From positions 26,811 through 90,810 of the forward strand of contig KZ111144.1 in NCBI GenBank assembly GCA_002077045.2: a stretch of DNA of 64,000 nt. Reading direction: 5' to 3'. A program made the position numbers and the translations under genes. The notes beneath the pieces were generated by a model, which made no database searches, had not been told where the DNA came from, and saw only the letters and a list, made by a program, of their open reading frames with translations. Below, piece by piece: positions 42,391 through 56,612 of the stretch. Origin of the DNA: Rachicladosporium sp. CCFEE 5018 (Eukaryota > Ascomycota > Dothideomycetes > Cladosporiales > Cladosporiaceae). Each line of letters starts with the position of its first letter. Position 1 is the stretch's first letter.

Positions 42391-42954
42391 CGATGATCTA
42401 CGAAAGATTTGTCACCATGCATCATCAGGGTGCCGTCCAAGCATGATGTCGGTCGTGCATAAGTCACACGGTGAGATAGATGGGAGTGCAGAGATATCCG
42501 TCTGAAGGATACAGTCCCTGCTTCGATGCGTATCACTCAGAGCGCACGTAGGACGACTGCGATGGCGGCGGTATCAAGCCTTCCGGCATGTACATATCTC
42601 ATCTGCGCGGACTTGTTGAGAGCTCTCCCTTTCTTTCATGATGCACACATAGCACTGTTCCAGTTCCTTGCCTGTGCCACAATTCACGACCGCTGATGCC
42701 GTCTGTATCGATAATTCTCGACGGATGCCCGAACTTGCCGTCGAAAGGGCGCATGATGAAACGTATGATTTCTCGAACAGCTTCGATGAGAAATGGATGC
42801 ACATACTACATTTCGAAGCGCTTGACATCGCTACCAATTGATATCCCGAGGCAATGAGGAGATCAGGACACGTCTGGGACCGGACAATCTTGTGAGTGGT
42901 GTCTGATTGTTTCTACATTCCGCCCTGCGTACTGCTTCATAATTCAGTAGGCTA

Positions 42955-43765
42955 CTAGGCGTCAACATCGACGTTTGTGCTGAAGTTTCCACTGCTGAGA
43001 CCCGCACCGGACGGATGTTGCCCGACGTCTTCAGCAGCCGACGGAAGCGAGGCCGTCAAGTCCGAATGTCTGGCTGACTTTCTTTCCTGGACATCGCACT
43101 TCGATGGCGGCTGCTTTCTTGTGCTGCTATTTCGCCATTTCACTTTGTCTGCCCGTGATGCAGGGGCCGCAGAATTCTCGCCTGTCGCCAGTGCCTCGAC
43201 TTCTCGTACTCTTAGCTCCAGCATCCGCTCCTCGGGACTCTTAGCTAGATCTAGTTCAGACAGGACCCTTCTCAGCTCGACGTTTTCTTTCTCGAGCGCG
43301 ATGTGTCTCTCACCACCGAGGTAGATGCATCTAGCAACGCATATGATAGTCATACAGGTCATGGCCTTGGACACGGGCTTCCACCATGTGAAGTGCTCCT
43401 CAGCAGGCGCGTTCTTCGAGTGCACAATGCCGCCGCTAGGCAAGGCGATTAGGCCGCTGTGCCCGGTAGACGAGCTTGAAACGGGCTCAGGCACGATAGT
43501 CGAAGATGCACCGCCGACTTCGGGAATGTCTGGAAAGCCCGGCAAGTCGGGTAAGTCGAAGGCTTTGCGCTGTGATGTAGCGAATTGACGGATGGCTGGC
43601 ACGAATGGTCCAGCGGGATGAGCAATCCTCTTAACGGAGACGTGCGGTCGGACGATCGCAAGCAGAGTCAGAAACACATTACCCACGAGTTTTCCTTGGA
43701 ATCTGTTTGCTTGTGCTATTTTTCGGTATGGTGTAGATGCTCAGCCTAAGGAAAGTGTGCTGCAT
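42955..43765 (-). CDS. Hypothetical coiled-coil membrane protein, copy 2
   Basis: Identical to 15129-15939; main open frame 43686-42955 without a nearby ATG, candidate first exon at ATG 43765. See copy 1 for motifs and the unresolved 5' end. Confidence 0.5.
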
Positions 43766-43925
43766 CCACAGAGGATTATTTACTTCAGACGAACCACTGG
43801 AATGTGCGGGATCAGCAAGGGGTATAGGCCGTCCACATGGCCGTCCGAGAACACCCGACGTCACTGAGCATTAGCATGGATCCAGATGATCGTCGCGATC
43901 TGCGCTATCTTAGACCAGTACCTTC

Positions 43926-44333
43926 TCAAACATAAGACAAAGCCTTGTGTACAAGCGCCCCCCAGTCCGATGTCTCTGGCTTGCTTGGGTGTCCATGCGA
44001 TAACTGCCTCGACACCCCAGTGGTCCGCTCAAGTGCCTCAACACTTTCCAGTAAATGTTTCAGCTGGCTGCTGATAGTAGTAGTCGACTCTACAGGCCTC
44101 GTAGCCACGTACAGAGTTACGCAATTGAAGAATATGCTGGTGCTTGCCAGAAGGATAATGGTGGTATCTCGAGCCCAGGAGGGTACATAAGAGTCTCGTG
44201 CTCGGCTTGACCGCCGTCTGCGTGCGGCGGACCCTGAGGAGCCGCGGGAATGCCGGCGAAGGACCTGCATGGACTGCCGGCGGTGTGCACAGGATGCTGG
44301 AATGCACATAAGCGTTGGTGCGTACTTTCGCAT
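43926..44333 (-). CDS. Small hypothetical membrane protein, copy 2
   Basis: Identical to 16100-16507 (ATG 44333, alternative 44270). Basic N terminus, one hydrophobic segment, short amphipathic helix; family unknown. Confidence 0.35.
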   Translation of the reverse strand: MRKYAPTLMCIPASCAHRRQSMQVLRRHSRGSSGSAARRRRSSRARDSYVPSWARDTTIILLASTSIFFNCVTLYVATRPVESTTTISSQLKHLLESVEALERTTGVSRQLSHGHPSKPETSDWGALVHKALSYV

Positions 44334-44946
44334 GAGCACGTTCCGTGACTACGCAAGCATGTGTAATAATGCCATATTTCTTTCTGCTGGGTAACTTCAG
44401 TAGCGAGATCAAGATTTGAGAAGAGCTACACAAGTCAGAGGTGTTGATCTGCAAGGGACGATAGCATCGGCGAATTGCGGACGTCTGTGTAAGTTGAGCG
44501 AATATACACAGTGGATGATTCATCGTGGAAGTATTTCTCTGCTATCTACTCGTACATGCAATTGTACAGTTATGCCAACATAGCTGATGATGTTCGAAAT
44601 CCTCTGAGTAGCCGGTGACCTCTGTGAACGCAACATGATCTGTTGTAATGCGTCCTTGAAAGCTTCGTTGTGATGGTCGATGGTCGTAAAGAACATCAAC
44701 ATAATGGCATGTTGATGTTGATGTTGCGAGACGAGGATTGGTAGCCAACGGAAGCCAATGAGTGCCGTGTAGGTTCGGATGCGGATGCTGACTTGATGTA
44801 ATGGGTGCTGATTCAGGCGCGTAATGAGTCGTCGTTGTGTCGAGGTCGTGCAATGAGATGCCGTATCCGTGCTAGAGCAAAGTGCATGGTAGTCCAGTAT
44901 CGCGGGCCAGGTCGCCAACCCAGCATTGATCTGCGTTCCGCTCCAA

Positions 44947-47900
44947 TTAAGCCCCGCTCTGAGTCCCCCTCCACAACCCCCTCCACCCCTTCTTCCCTGG
45001 CGGCGACGCTTCACCCTCCTTCTTCCCATCTCCAACCTTGATCCCCACCTTCCCAGCCAGACTCTCGAACCTGACCTTCGTAGGCGAGGTCCCACTAGCA
45101 ATGCCTCTCTCGCTCTTACCACTGAGTACACGCTCTCTCTCCACCTTGCCAGGGCTCTTCTTCGGCGATGGAGAGGAGGCGCTCTTGCCGCTGAGCACGC
45201 GCTCGCGCTCGACCTTGCCTGGGCTGGCGCGAAGAGGCTTGGGAGCAGGGGAGAGGGTGTCGCCTAGTGCGAGGGCTGGGGATGTGGGACGAGGCGAGAC
45301 GGGACTCGAATCGATGCCGTCGAGCTCGGCGGTGTTCTCGCGGAAGCGGGAATAGAGCTCTGTGTCGTTCTGCTTGACCGATCGAGCACCTGCGATTGTC
45401 AGCATTAGGTCTTCTGGCCTATGTGAAGCAATGAAAAGAGTCAACTCATACCATCGAACCCGATTGGAGTATTGGCAAAGAAACCCTTTGCAATATTGGC
45501 GGCATGGCTGACAGAGGACTGAGACTTCCATTCAGATGTAGAGGTGGACGAGAGGACGCGGTTGCTAGGCCATCGACGATATATGGTCGAGTCGATACTT
45601 ATGATGCTGTTGAGCCGCTCGGAGGGTAGCTGTCCGCTTGTTGCGCGAGACCTTGGAACCGATGGCAATACTTTACTGGTCTTCGCCATCGGAGCTGCGG
45701 ATGCGGGAAGTGGCTGCTCTTCAGCGTCGCAGTAAGTGGCAGTGGCATCGTGAGCGCCATCGCTGGTCGGCAGATTGTTGCCACTTTCGTCATCGGCGGT
45801 AGGCGTAGCGCGCTGAGGAAACGGGAAGGCCGGGCTCCCAGTGCCAGTCGGTGAGGCTGCATTCTGATGACGCTTCTGCAAGGCACCGCCGAGAAATTTC
45901 TGCGCATCGTTGACATGCGGTCCGTCAAAGGCAGGCGTCAAGACAGCATTCTCGTTCTGTGGAGCAAAGACAGCTTGCTTGAGCGTGTCCATGCTGTGCA
46001 AGCTCATCTCAAAGGGTGGACGAGGGACATTCAGCTTAGTCGGGGATGGTTGTGATACCGGAGCAGGGCTCGGGTGGCGTGAGACCGGCTTCACTGGACT
46101 GGAGGTCTGCATACCAGTGGACACCGTAGTGATGACCTCAGACTTCATCAGCCCAGCGCAGTAGCCCGCGAGAAAGTCGCCCATGCGATCAGAGCCAACT
46201 GGACGACGATATAAGCCAGACTGAAAGCCCTCAGTCCAGGTATGCGAGTGTGGCGGAACCTCTGGCTGCTCATCAGGCGTACTGATGACGCGCAGCTCAT
46301 CGCGGCGCTGTTGCTCCTTCATTGGCGAGGATGAGAGGATATCGCTGGTATAGTCCTTGGGATCTTCCTGAATGAACTGCCAGCTCTTGCGCTTGCTCTT
46401 CGGGCTGAGATTGTGTATCTGGCGGTTGGGGACATGCTCGACGTCCAGCTCGGGCACCGGGCTTGGTCCACGGCGATGCCAGTCAGCTTTGTCGAAGTGC
46501 AGGACATGCTTGCCCTGACTCGATCCAGCGGATGCGTTGACCGGAGTACCAGGTGGTGCAGTTGGCGCAGCATAGCTCTCAGTGCGTGGCGAGATGAACT
46601 TGACGAAAGCAGCATCAGGAATGTCGGGGTTCCAGTTCGTGTTGTGCAGCTCGCGTGTAGGAGTGACTGGCGATGGCGATTCGGAATGGTCATCATCGTG
46701 TTGCTCCGGTGGAGCATTCTCCTTATCTTCAATATCGTCATTGGGCGTTGGGTACTCGTGCTTCCGAGAAGAGTACTCGCGAGTGTTGCGGGGGAAGAAG
46801 TCGATAGTCTGGATGCTTGAGACACTTGAGCTGTTCATCAAGGCTTGCTTCTTGGCTGGTGAGATGCCGTCACTCGCTTGGGCAGCAAGTCTCTTGGCAA
46901 CCGGGCTGGCGTTCTGGATCACAGGAGCCTTGGGCGGTGCGTTCGACTCGGTGCCGTTGGGATTCCCATTTTCCATAGCCTGGCGCAGTGAGGTACGTGG
47001 CTTGTAGACAGGACTCATTGGGTTGAGCATCGACTTGATGTTCATCACCTTCTTGGTCTCGGGGTCCTTGACGGTGATAGCATATGACTGGCGTCGTGGG
47101 CTGACTTTGATGTCTGTCGCGGTGACGGCGCCGTCGTTCTGCGGAATGTTGTCGTCTCCGCTGTCACGCCGATCGGTAATCTCCTGCTCCGATGATTGCT
47201 GTCTCGCGGGCGCAACAGCGGCTGGGGCAGTGGTCGGGTACATCGGATACGGAGCCATTGATCCATCAAACGGAGGTGGCTGCATGTAGAAGCCAGGCTG
47301 AGCCATCGCGTATGGCGGAGCGACGAATTGGACATCCGGACTGGGCATCGGAGGGTAGCCGAAGGTGCCAGCCGGCTGTGGCGGCATCATCGCACCGAAG
47401 TACGGGTGGTTGAAGCTTGGAATTGCAAGATGCTGAGGCGGAGCATTCGCGACACTGCTATGGCGGAAGCAATTCAAAAAAGGTGGCAGGCGGTCTTGTG
47501 GAGGCGAGACTGACTGATGGCGCATGGCCTTTGGTGATCTGGGAATCTGCACATCGGGCGGCATCTCGTTGAGAGATTTGATCGCCTTACGAATGCGGTC
47601 CATGGAGGTGACAAGCTCGCGGCGCTTGCCTATTAGAGCATCTTTGGCAACTTTGCCCATCGTGCGGCCGTGCAGCACCTCAGTTTTGTCCAGATCCTTG
47701 AGCTCATGATCGAGTTTGGAGTACTCCAGCTCGAGCGCGTTCTTTTGGGCAGCGACGGTGGGTTGTTGCGTGGCAGGAGGGCCAGCGATGGACTGACCGT
47801 TCGTCTGCTCGTTCATGTTCTTCGTGTGTTCGGCAGGGATGGCAATGCCAGTAAGCGATGGACCACGCTGAGTCATGTTGAGGTTTGGTGCAGAGACGTA

Positions 47901-48903
47901 GAGGCGAAGCATGCCATCTTGCTCCTGCAAAGGCATGATGGTACCGTTGACGATCTGGCAAAGGCGACCATCGACATCTTGAGCGATGAAGCCGTCTTGG
48001 GTGGCGTTGGTCCACTGCGCTTTGCTGTTATTGTGGTTCGGCACAACTTTGACCAGGCCGCCATTGGTCTTGATGGCGGAATAGCCGAAGCGAGGGTGAC
48101 AAAGGGGCGACTGCTCGCTAGGTACGATGCGCCCACCAGCAGTGACGCGCACATGGCGAGGAGAGCCGTGGTGCTTGACGAGTTCTTCGATCTTCTTCTT
48201 CCTGATCGAGGGTGTTGGAGAGCGACGGTGGCGCCAAGGTGCCTGGTGTAGCATCTGGCCATTGTTCGCGATCTCGCCCAAGACGGCAGGGACGCTCGTG
48301 ACGATTATCGGAGTGGGTTCATGGGTGGCGTCTGCTGAGATGTCGAAGTTCTCATTGTTACCGCGTGGTGCGCGGAACTGCAGACTGCTCAACGGAGCAC
48401 GAGAGCGAAGAGAACGGGCAGCGAAGCTCTTTGACCCACGGAGGACATGCTCTGTAGAGTGTTCCCAGACGGTCAGCAATGCGTTCTCATCAATTCTGCT
48501 TTTCTTATGGGGTGACGGGCTGTCGGAGACGAGCTTATCAACCCATCTCTGGTGGAAATCGAGGTCGAAGTCGAGGTCGAGGTCGTGCTTTGCCATTGTC
48601 GAAGTGATGGATTGTATTCAAAGTCTCGGATCGACGGCTTTGTTGCGCACACTTCGTGAGAGAATGCAGAAGAAGAGTGTTTGTTGCCAAGAGGTGCGTT
48701 TGGTGGCATATGCGCACTGTGCAGCGGCGGCGGGGGCCAATCCCGCGGTGGGGCGACGGCGACCTACCTTTCACGAGCTCTGCATCCTTCTCATCATTCT
48801 CCTCGACGGCTTCTTGAAGCTTTGGCGCTGACGATGTGGTGCGCAACTGATGTAGCTGCTCTGCCGAGTATACTCGTCTTGCGGTTCTCTCGCCAGTGGG
48901 CAT
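44947..48903 (-). CDS. Large disordered protein with possible eIF4E-binding N terminus, copy 2
   Basis: Identical to 17121-21077. Exons 48903-48768, 48451-45452, 45389-44947; alternative start inside intron 1 at ATG 48596. See copy 1 for motifs. Confidence 0.7.
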
Positions 48904-49649
48904 CGTGTCGGGTCGACAGCGCTGCTGAAGTGCGTGCTCGGAAGCTTTACGGGAGATGAGGGAAGCGCAAAGGCACTGGACGAGGTCAGAACTGCCCAGG
49001 GCTCGAGTGACAGGGCACCACTCACGGGCAGAGATCAGCTTCCGAGCGAGGTATGCGAACTGCCGACAAACAGCAACAGACAGACCGACCAGGCAGATTG
49101 TGATGAACGACAGTGAATCGCGGGTAGCAAGAGTTGTGAATGGTGTTGATTGCAATGACGAAGCGAGCGAAGCAAACGAACGGTGGGCGTTGATGGTGCG
49201 GATGATTGGACAAGTGAAAGCGAGCGAAGGGAGATCAGCATCTTGCAGGTGTCTCGAAGAGATCATGGCTGTGCAGTGTTGTGATGGTTCTTGCTAGTGT
49301 ATTGCCGAGATTTAAGGAAGGATAGGAGAATACACTTGCGTTACTGCGCAGGTATGGACAGGCTGAAACGCCTTCCATGCGTGCTATTTTCGGCCGAGGA
49401 AGGATCGCTTAACCAACCTCGACGAGGTACCACAGCACCGAGCGAGATCACACACATTCAGTGAGTCGCCAGGGCACTCAGTCGCGCGTCGATGCTGGGT
49501 CATGGGGAGACATATTATTTCTTCTATCCTTGCGTTCCGCGCAATCGCCGCTGTATATTCGATCTCAACGCCAGTGCATGCCCTGCCTGAGCTCCTTCAT
49601 CCGTGATGTCTCAAGCTCTGATGACCTGCAAGGCAGATGGTAGTAAAGT

Positions 49650-50174
49650 CTACTTGTTCTTCGTCTGCTTGTATGCGAATCGTTTCCGAGTCCTGGCTTG
49701 TCAGCTTTTCTCCTCACGGTTGCAGTAGGTAATACTCACGGCGAGAACTCCCCAAGCTTATGCCCTACCATATCTTCCGTAATTCGTACATCTGTATAGA
49801 TCTTGCCGTTGTACACTTGAAAGATCAGGCCAACGAAGTTCGGCAATATCGTCGCGGCTCGTGCCTGAGTCTTGATCGGTTGCGTTCGCTCTCCAGGCTT
49901 TGGTCGGACTATGGGGAGACTGGTAGATCGTGAGTACTCGGTAGCACTTCGTCGTGTCTGGCATCGTCTTGTATTCACGATTAGGGACTTACGGTACGAT
50001 ATGGGGCCCTGAGAGAAGTGTCAGTAGGTAGAGTGAGAACGACAGAACAACACACCGTCAGAAAGCAGCCATACCTTTCCAGACCGAGCGCGCGAATAGC
50101 GCGACTGTCGGTCTCATCGCATCGCTGGGAAATCGGATGAGTACAGTATCGAAGGGCTGAAGCGCTAGACTCAT
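49650..50174 (-). CDS. RSM19: Mitochondrial ribosomal protein uS19m, copy 2
   Basis: Identical to 21824-22348. Exons 50174-50075, 50008-49993 (16 nt), 49919-49740, 49692-49650; alternative start ATG 50117. Confidence 0.92.
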
Positions 50175-50409
50175 GCGATCGCAATGGTCCATGTCGAGGT
50201 CATCCCCATCCGGAAGGTTAACCGTGATATGTCATGTGACTGCCAAGGTTAACGCCTGCCTTTCGCGTTGAGTGTACTGCCTTGGACGCGACTTGAACGT
50301 CACTTTACGACTACAGCCCTATGAGACTGTTGTCTTTGAAGTCGGCGTAGACGCTGGCACCAGATTTCCTGCTGCTGATAGCAACAAGGCCTTACACGAG
50401 ATTGTCACC

Positions 50410-52857
50410 ATGCCATCTTCAACCTGTAAGTCATGCTCCCTGCAAAGCAACGATCTAGGCACTGACAACATATCAGCCGCCGACACAATCCGTGTCCTCG
50501 TCTCAACAGACAATCATGTCGGCTACAACGAGCGCGACGCGATTCGTGGCGACGACAGCTGGAAGACCTTTCACGAGATCATGTGTCTGGCCAAGGACCG
50601 CGACATCGACATGGTACTGCTCGCCGGTGATCTCTTCCACGAGAACAAGCCATCCCGGAAGTCGATGTATCAGGTCATGCGCAGCTTGCGGATGAACTGC
50701 TATGGCGAGAAGCCGTGTGAGCTGGAGATGTTGAGCGACGCCAGCGAGCAGTTCTCGGGGTGAGTTGCGCCGGTGAGTGGCGTGGAATGTACTGAGCAAA
50801 GTAGAATACTGACAGCACAAAGCTCATTCAACCACGTCAATTACGAGGATCCGGACATCAATGTCTCGATTCCTGTGTTCTCCATCCATGGCAACCACGA
50901 CGATCCATCTGGTGAAGGGCACCTGGCTGCACTGGATATCCTACAGATGTCAGGTCTGCTCAATTACTACGGACGAACGCCAGAGTCAGACAACGTGCAA
51001 GTCAAACCTGTGCTACTGCAGAAAGGGCAGACCAAGCTTGCACTGTTCGGTTTGAGCAACGTGCGGGACGAGCGCATCTTTCGCACTTTCCGCGATGGCA
51101 ACGTCAAGTTCTTCCGACCTCAGACGACCCAAGACGAATGGTTCAACATTCTGAGCGTCCACCAGAATCATCATGCCTACACAGACACCGGCTACCTCCC
51201 CGAGAACTTCCTTCCTGACTTCCTCGATCTCGTTATCTGGGGCCACGAGCATGAATGCAAGATCGACCCTATCACGAATCCGGAAAAGGGCTTTAAGGTC
51301 ATGCAGCCCGGATCATCGGTCGCCACATCCCTAGTGGAAGGCGAGGCAGTGCCCAAACACGTCGCAATACTCAGCATCACCGGCCAAGACTTCACCACGG
51401 AGACCATCCGACTCAAGACCGTACGCCCTTTCGTCTGCCAAGAAGTCGTGATGGCCAATGACCGCGACATGAAACGTGCCGCCGTACAGAGCACCGACAA
51501 CCAGCCTGCAATCAATCGCTACTGCACAGATCTCATCAATAAGCTGATCGCGCAGGCAAATCAGGAGTGGCTTGACATTCAAGACCCACATTCTGACGAT
51601 GATGAGCTGCCAGAAGTACCACTGCCTCTCATACGACTTCGAGTGGACTATACAGCGCCTGAGGGTGGGAACTTCAATATCGATCAAGCGCATCGGTTCT
51701 CGGGTCGCTTTCAGGGGCAGGTGGCGAATACCTCGGACGTTATACAGTATCATCGCAAGAAGACCGCGGCGGCGCGGAAGTCCAAGCATGCTATTGAGAT
51801 GCCTGAGGAGACGAGTAACCGCGAACTTGACGCTTTGCATGTTGGACGCCTGGTGCGGGAATACCTCACTGCCCAAACCTTGACAATCTTGCCTCAAAAT
51901 CGTCTGGGTGATGCAGTCATACAATTCGTCGATAAGGATGACAAGCACTCCATGCAAGACACGATCGAGGAGTCCCTTGCACTGCAAGTGGCTGGCCTAC
52001 TGGGTGATGAGGAAGATAACGACTTCGACGAAGATGGTGTAGCCGACCAGATGGAGCATATCCGCGCGCAACTGGAGACGAGATTCCAAGCTGGTGCCAA
52101 GTCCAAAGGTTCGAAGCGTCGCAGCAACAGAAAGCCAAGACCCGAGAACTGGGATAGTGACCTTGAAGGCAGTTGGGAGGACAACCCGGCTAGTGTCGTT
52201 AGGGACGATCCTTCGCCCGAGGAGATCCCAGATGACGATGATGACGATGCAGAGAGCGTCGCATCCCGGCCCACTTCAACCCGCGGCAGAGGTAGAGGAC
52301 GAGGCGGCCGCGCTGCAGCAAGCACAGGTACTGCTCGAAAGACAATTGCAGCAGCCAAGAAAGCACCTGCCAAACCCGCAGCCAAGAAACCCGCTGCGAG
52401 AGGTAAACGGAAGCCTGCATCCTCAGAGGAAGAAGAGGAGGAAGAGGAGCCCGAAGATGAAGACGAAGACAACGACGTCATCATGCTCGACGACGACGAT
52501 GATGACGACGTAGTCTCCAGCCGCAACTCCCCCGGCCTCTTCATGTCGCAAGCTTCCGCAGCGCCTGTGAGGAAGGCGCCAGCACGCAAAGCTCCCGCTG
52601 CCAAGCCTGCTGCGAAGCCTGCGGCATGGAAGCCAGCGGCTGCGAACACGGCTGCGGCGAGACAGACGCAGTTGAGCTTCTCGCAAAGCCCAGCGACTGG
52701 AAGAGCTGCCGCGAGCAAGGCAAATGGAAGTGTCAAAGCTGCCCCTGCTGCACCTGCACCCAAGAGGGGACGCACGGTGTTCGAGGAGGAGGATATTGAC
52801 GATGACGACGATGCGTTTGAGCCAGTCCTCAGCACTGGACGCAATGGGCGGCGATGA
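50410..52857 (+). CDS. MRE11: Mre11 nuclease, copy 2
   Basis: Identical to 22584-25031. Exons 50410-50425, 50477-50759, 50823-52857; 777 residues with all phosphoesterase motifs. Two identical copies of a single-copy repair gene are themselves a hint of assembly duplication. Confidence 0.96.
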
Positions 52858-53192
52858 GAGACTCTGATTGGGTTACTATCCGCTGAGCGCGAGACTTGCT
52901 ACGGCGTCGCCAATAGTCAGTGTGGAAGCAGATCTTGCTGAGACGAGGGGCAGTGTGCGAGATCGATGGTCCAGTGTTCATGATACAGTATGCATATGTA
53001 GCTCCACCCGAAAGTGATACCCTGTGACTGTAAATAGCCCGTCCGGCACAGTCTGAGATCACTGACCTGCTCAATGATCCAAGTCCAGCCCATGATATGC
53101 CCAGTGTGAACGCCAGCCTGGTGAAGCGTCGTCGCTACAACCCAGTCCCGAACCCTTCCATCCCACAATCACATTCTCATAGTCCGATTCGA

Positions 53193-53942
53193 TCATCGAT
53201 AAAATTCCCCCCTCCTAACACTAACCCCATACTCCCCCACCGCCATCCCCAAATCCTCCATCGTCAACACAGTCCTCCCTGCCCCTCCTCCCCCACCCCC
53301 TCCAAAACCAGCCCTCACCCCTCCCACCTTCCCTCCTCCCTTCCCGCCCTCATCCCGCACGCCGGCCGCCGCCACGCCTCCCAGCCCTCCAAGCGGATTA
53401 TTACTCGTCACACTGCCGCTTCGGATGCGACTGTACTGGTACGCGTCAGCCGCGATATCGGCGATGAATTTCTGCGTTGCGAGGGCCAGGAGACGCGCTA
53501 GTGGAAGCGGAGTTTCTGGTGGTGGAGGCAGGCCGGCGAGCGTGAGGTAGTGTGCTGTTACGGCATCGGGGATTAGGGGCGTGGATTGCGAGAGCGGGGA
53601 GAGGAGGGAGGCGAGGGTGAGGTTCTTTTTGTGGGCGGTGGTTGAGGGTGGGTGGTCGGATTGTGGGGGTGGGAGGACGGCGGGAAGGGAATTGGTGGTG
53701 TCCATTGCGTCGGAGGGTTGAGTGGGTTGCGTGGATTGGGGTTGTGAGGGTGGGGGATTTAGAGATGGGGGGTCGGTTGCGCCGTCGAGGGCGAGAGGAG
53801 GTTGAGAGGGAGGATCTGGCTGAGTGGTGTCCCGTAGCGCGGTGTCGGGATCTGAGGTTGGTGGTTGTTGAGGTTGTGTGTCGTCTCCTTCAGTCGTGGT
53901 GGTTTGCAATGCGCTCTCGGTGGGAGGGTCGGCGTCGGCCAT
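53193..53942 (-). CDS. TAF10: Taf10, copy 2
   Basis: Identical to 25367-26116, including the glycine-rich insert before the last histone-fold helix. Confidence 0.93.
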   Translation of the reverse strand: MADADPPTESALQTTTTEGDDTQPQQPPTSDPDTALRDTTQPDPPSQPPLALDGATDPPSLNPPPSQPQSTQPTQPSDAMDTTNSLPAVLPPPQSDHPPSTTAHKKNLTLASLLSPLSQSTPLIPDAVTAHYLTLAGLPPPPETPLPLARLLALATQKFIADIAADAYQYSRIRSGSVTSNNPLGGLGGVAAAGVRDEGGKGGGKVGGVRAGFGGGGGGGAGRTVLTMEDLGMAVGEYGVSVRRGEFYR

Positions 53943-54601
53943 GTTTGCTCTTGTGTAGGCAGCGCGACTTCACTTGTCGGTTCTTTACTTGCTCCTTCCT
54001 GGCCTTCACTTGCTCCAGCAGCTTCACTTCCTTCCGCTTCTGTTGAGTGAGTGATGGCCGGCAACGAGTGAAGCTCAACCTCGCGACATGTGACGATCGA
54101 CTTGGGCGAGGTCGTGAAGGCTTGGCAGTAGCAAGATGCTGAGTCAGTTCCGAAGGGGTCGAAAGGCTGGCGATGTGGTTTGAATTCCTTCCATAACTGC
54201 GACAAGACAAGATGCGTCGAGTATCGCATCTTCGCCACTGAGCCGTCGGGTTCGTACTTCAGAGAGATCGCGCTGTCTACTCGAAGCTACGATGAATCAC
54301 TCGCCGCAGCTACAGCAGAAAGGCAGGTTTATGTGCTGGCACACGGCATACACCACTTGAAGCTGCAGGCACCGTTACACCACGACAGAGAACCTGCTTC
54401 GAGTCTATGTGATCGCTACATTCAATGCTTTTGCCATCGTAAGTGCCGTTCTGCATTCCCACAACAAGGCGTCCTCAAGAGGTACACGCCCTCTCACCAG
54501 ACTTGGCGTGTGGCACCAGAACTTCAGGCCGTGTTTGCTCTTGCGAAACGAGGACCTGCACCTTGATGGCATGCTGATCCAGGCGTGAGGATGACATTCA
54601 T

Positions 54602-56389
54602 TCAATCACTCAAGTCCAGCTCAATCTGCACTTCCTTGATGACAATCTCTCTGACCTCCACCCACTCTTTTCCACATCCCACAACCCTTCGTTCCAGCTT
54701 GTCCAAGCCTCTGAACTCCTCCGGAAGCACGGCATCGAATGCAAAGCCGTCCTCATCCTTCAGCGCCAGCTCAACAGCGTTACTGAACTTGGCCGGGTGT
54801 GCAGTAGCTAAGCTGATATGTTGTACCTCCGGCTTGCTCGAGATCGAACGTAGCGAGGCGGCAATGCCAATAGCTGTATGGGGATCGAGGATGTAGTGGC
54901 CAGAGATGTGTGTGCCTGCTGTGGCCTGCTGAGTCATAACGACTGAGGAGGACTCGGCAAGAGGCGTTTGATACATCTCCTTAATGGCATCTATCGTCTG
55001 CTTGTCGCTCACGCGCTCGGAAAGGAAGTTCTTCTTCGCTGCCTCGAGGATATCAGCCTTCACGCCAAAGCCACCTGAGGATTTGAGCTCAGCTAGCCAG
55101 TTCTTCACTTGCTCGCCAGCTTGCATGCGCCGGTGATTCGTTTCTTCGCTGCTGCTTGTCTGATATGCGAGGAACCACAGTAAGCGCTCGAAATTTGAGG
55201 AGACAAGAATGTCCATTGCTGGCGCAAGGGTCTCTTTCACGCCCGCCTCATGTGCCTTGACACCATCTTCTTCGAATCCACCCTCGGCTTCCCGACCGTG
55301 TACAGGCTGCTTCTCGTAGTGTCCAGTCTTCCAGAAGCGATGCAGAATGTCATTCTCGTTCGTCGCGATCACAAGCTTGTCCGCAGGCAAACCCATGCGT
55401 GTTGCGAAGTAGCCTGCTAGGATGTCTCCAAAGTTACCCGTGGGTACCACGAAGCGGATTGCAGGTTTCGAGTTGCCAGTCTGTCGTGCCAGCGAGAAGT
55501 ATGCGTGGAAGTAGTACGTGATCTGCGCCAGTATGCGTGCCCAATTGATGCTGTTCACTGCTGCCAGCTTGTGCGTCTTGTTGATTTCCGGGTCTGCGAA
55601 CAGTGCTTTCACGATGTCCTGCGCGTTGTCAGCATCACATCCTCTGACGGCATTCCTCCAGCGTAGGGCCTACCTGACAATCATCAAATGTCCCCTCAAC
55701 AGCCAGATTGTGTACGTTGGCATCCAGCACGGTCGTCATCTGCGCCTCTTGCACCGGACTGACTTTCCCCTTCGGATGCATGATGAACACACTGACGTCC
55801 TTCTTGCCTCTCAAGCCATAGATCGCAGCCGACCCAGTGTCTCCACTCGTCGCGCCTATGACTGTGAGGTGCTCCCGCTCCTTTACGCCTTTCCTCCCTT
55901 CATTCCGTCGCACGAGGAAGTACTCGAACAGATTGCCTAAGAACTGCAGCGCGACGTCTTTGAATGCAAAGGTCGGGCCATGGAAGAGCTCGAGAAGGTG
56001 TAGATTCTTCTTCTCGTCCAGCGTGACTAGAGGCGTGATGTTCTCGTCGCGGAATGTCGAGTAACTTTTTCGTACAATCTCCTTCAAGTCCTGTGCCGGG
56101 ATCTCTTCAGGCGAGATATACAAGCTGAAGATCTCGAAGGCTAGCTCTTGGAAAGAGTAGGACGACCATTTGGATTGCCAGTCGGAAGGCAAGGAGGGAA
56201 TCTCCTCGGGTATGAAAAGGCCGCCATCTGGAGCTAGACCCTTGAGGACGACGGTTTCGAAGGAGAGCTGGGGAGCTGGGGTTTCAGCGTGAGCTTCTGG
56301 GGTTATTGAAGAGGTGGGAGAGAGGAACTCACGTCGTAGGAGCCGCCGCGGGTGCTGAGGTAGCGCTGCGAGGGCGAGTGGGAGGACAT
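54602..56389 (-). CDS. THR4: Threonine synthase, copy 2
   Basis: Identical to 26776-28563. Exons 56389-56333, 56267-55674, 55618-54602; 555 residues. Confidence 0.96.
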
Positions 56390-56612
56390 GCTTGCGATAC
56401 ACTCAGCAGAGCTCGCTGGTAGATCTAGTCTTCGTAGGTATCTTCGATTGGCATGTGAGTCTTGCAAGCTTCACTCCACAACTTTTCCCATTGACACATG
56501 CCGATCTCGGCAGGATTGATGCCTGACAGCCTGAGAAGCGGGGCTCTACTAGCGCCTTGGCCGGTTTCCACGCAGCTTACCATCGAGCTCCCTCCTCCGC
56601 CCTTCTCTACCA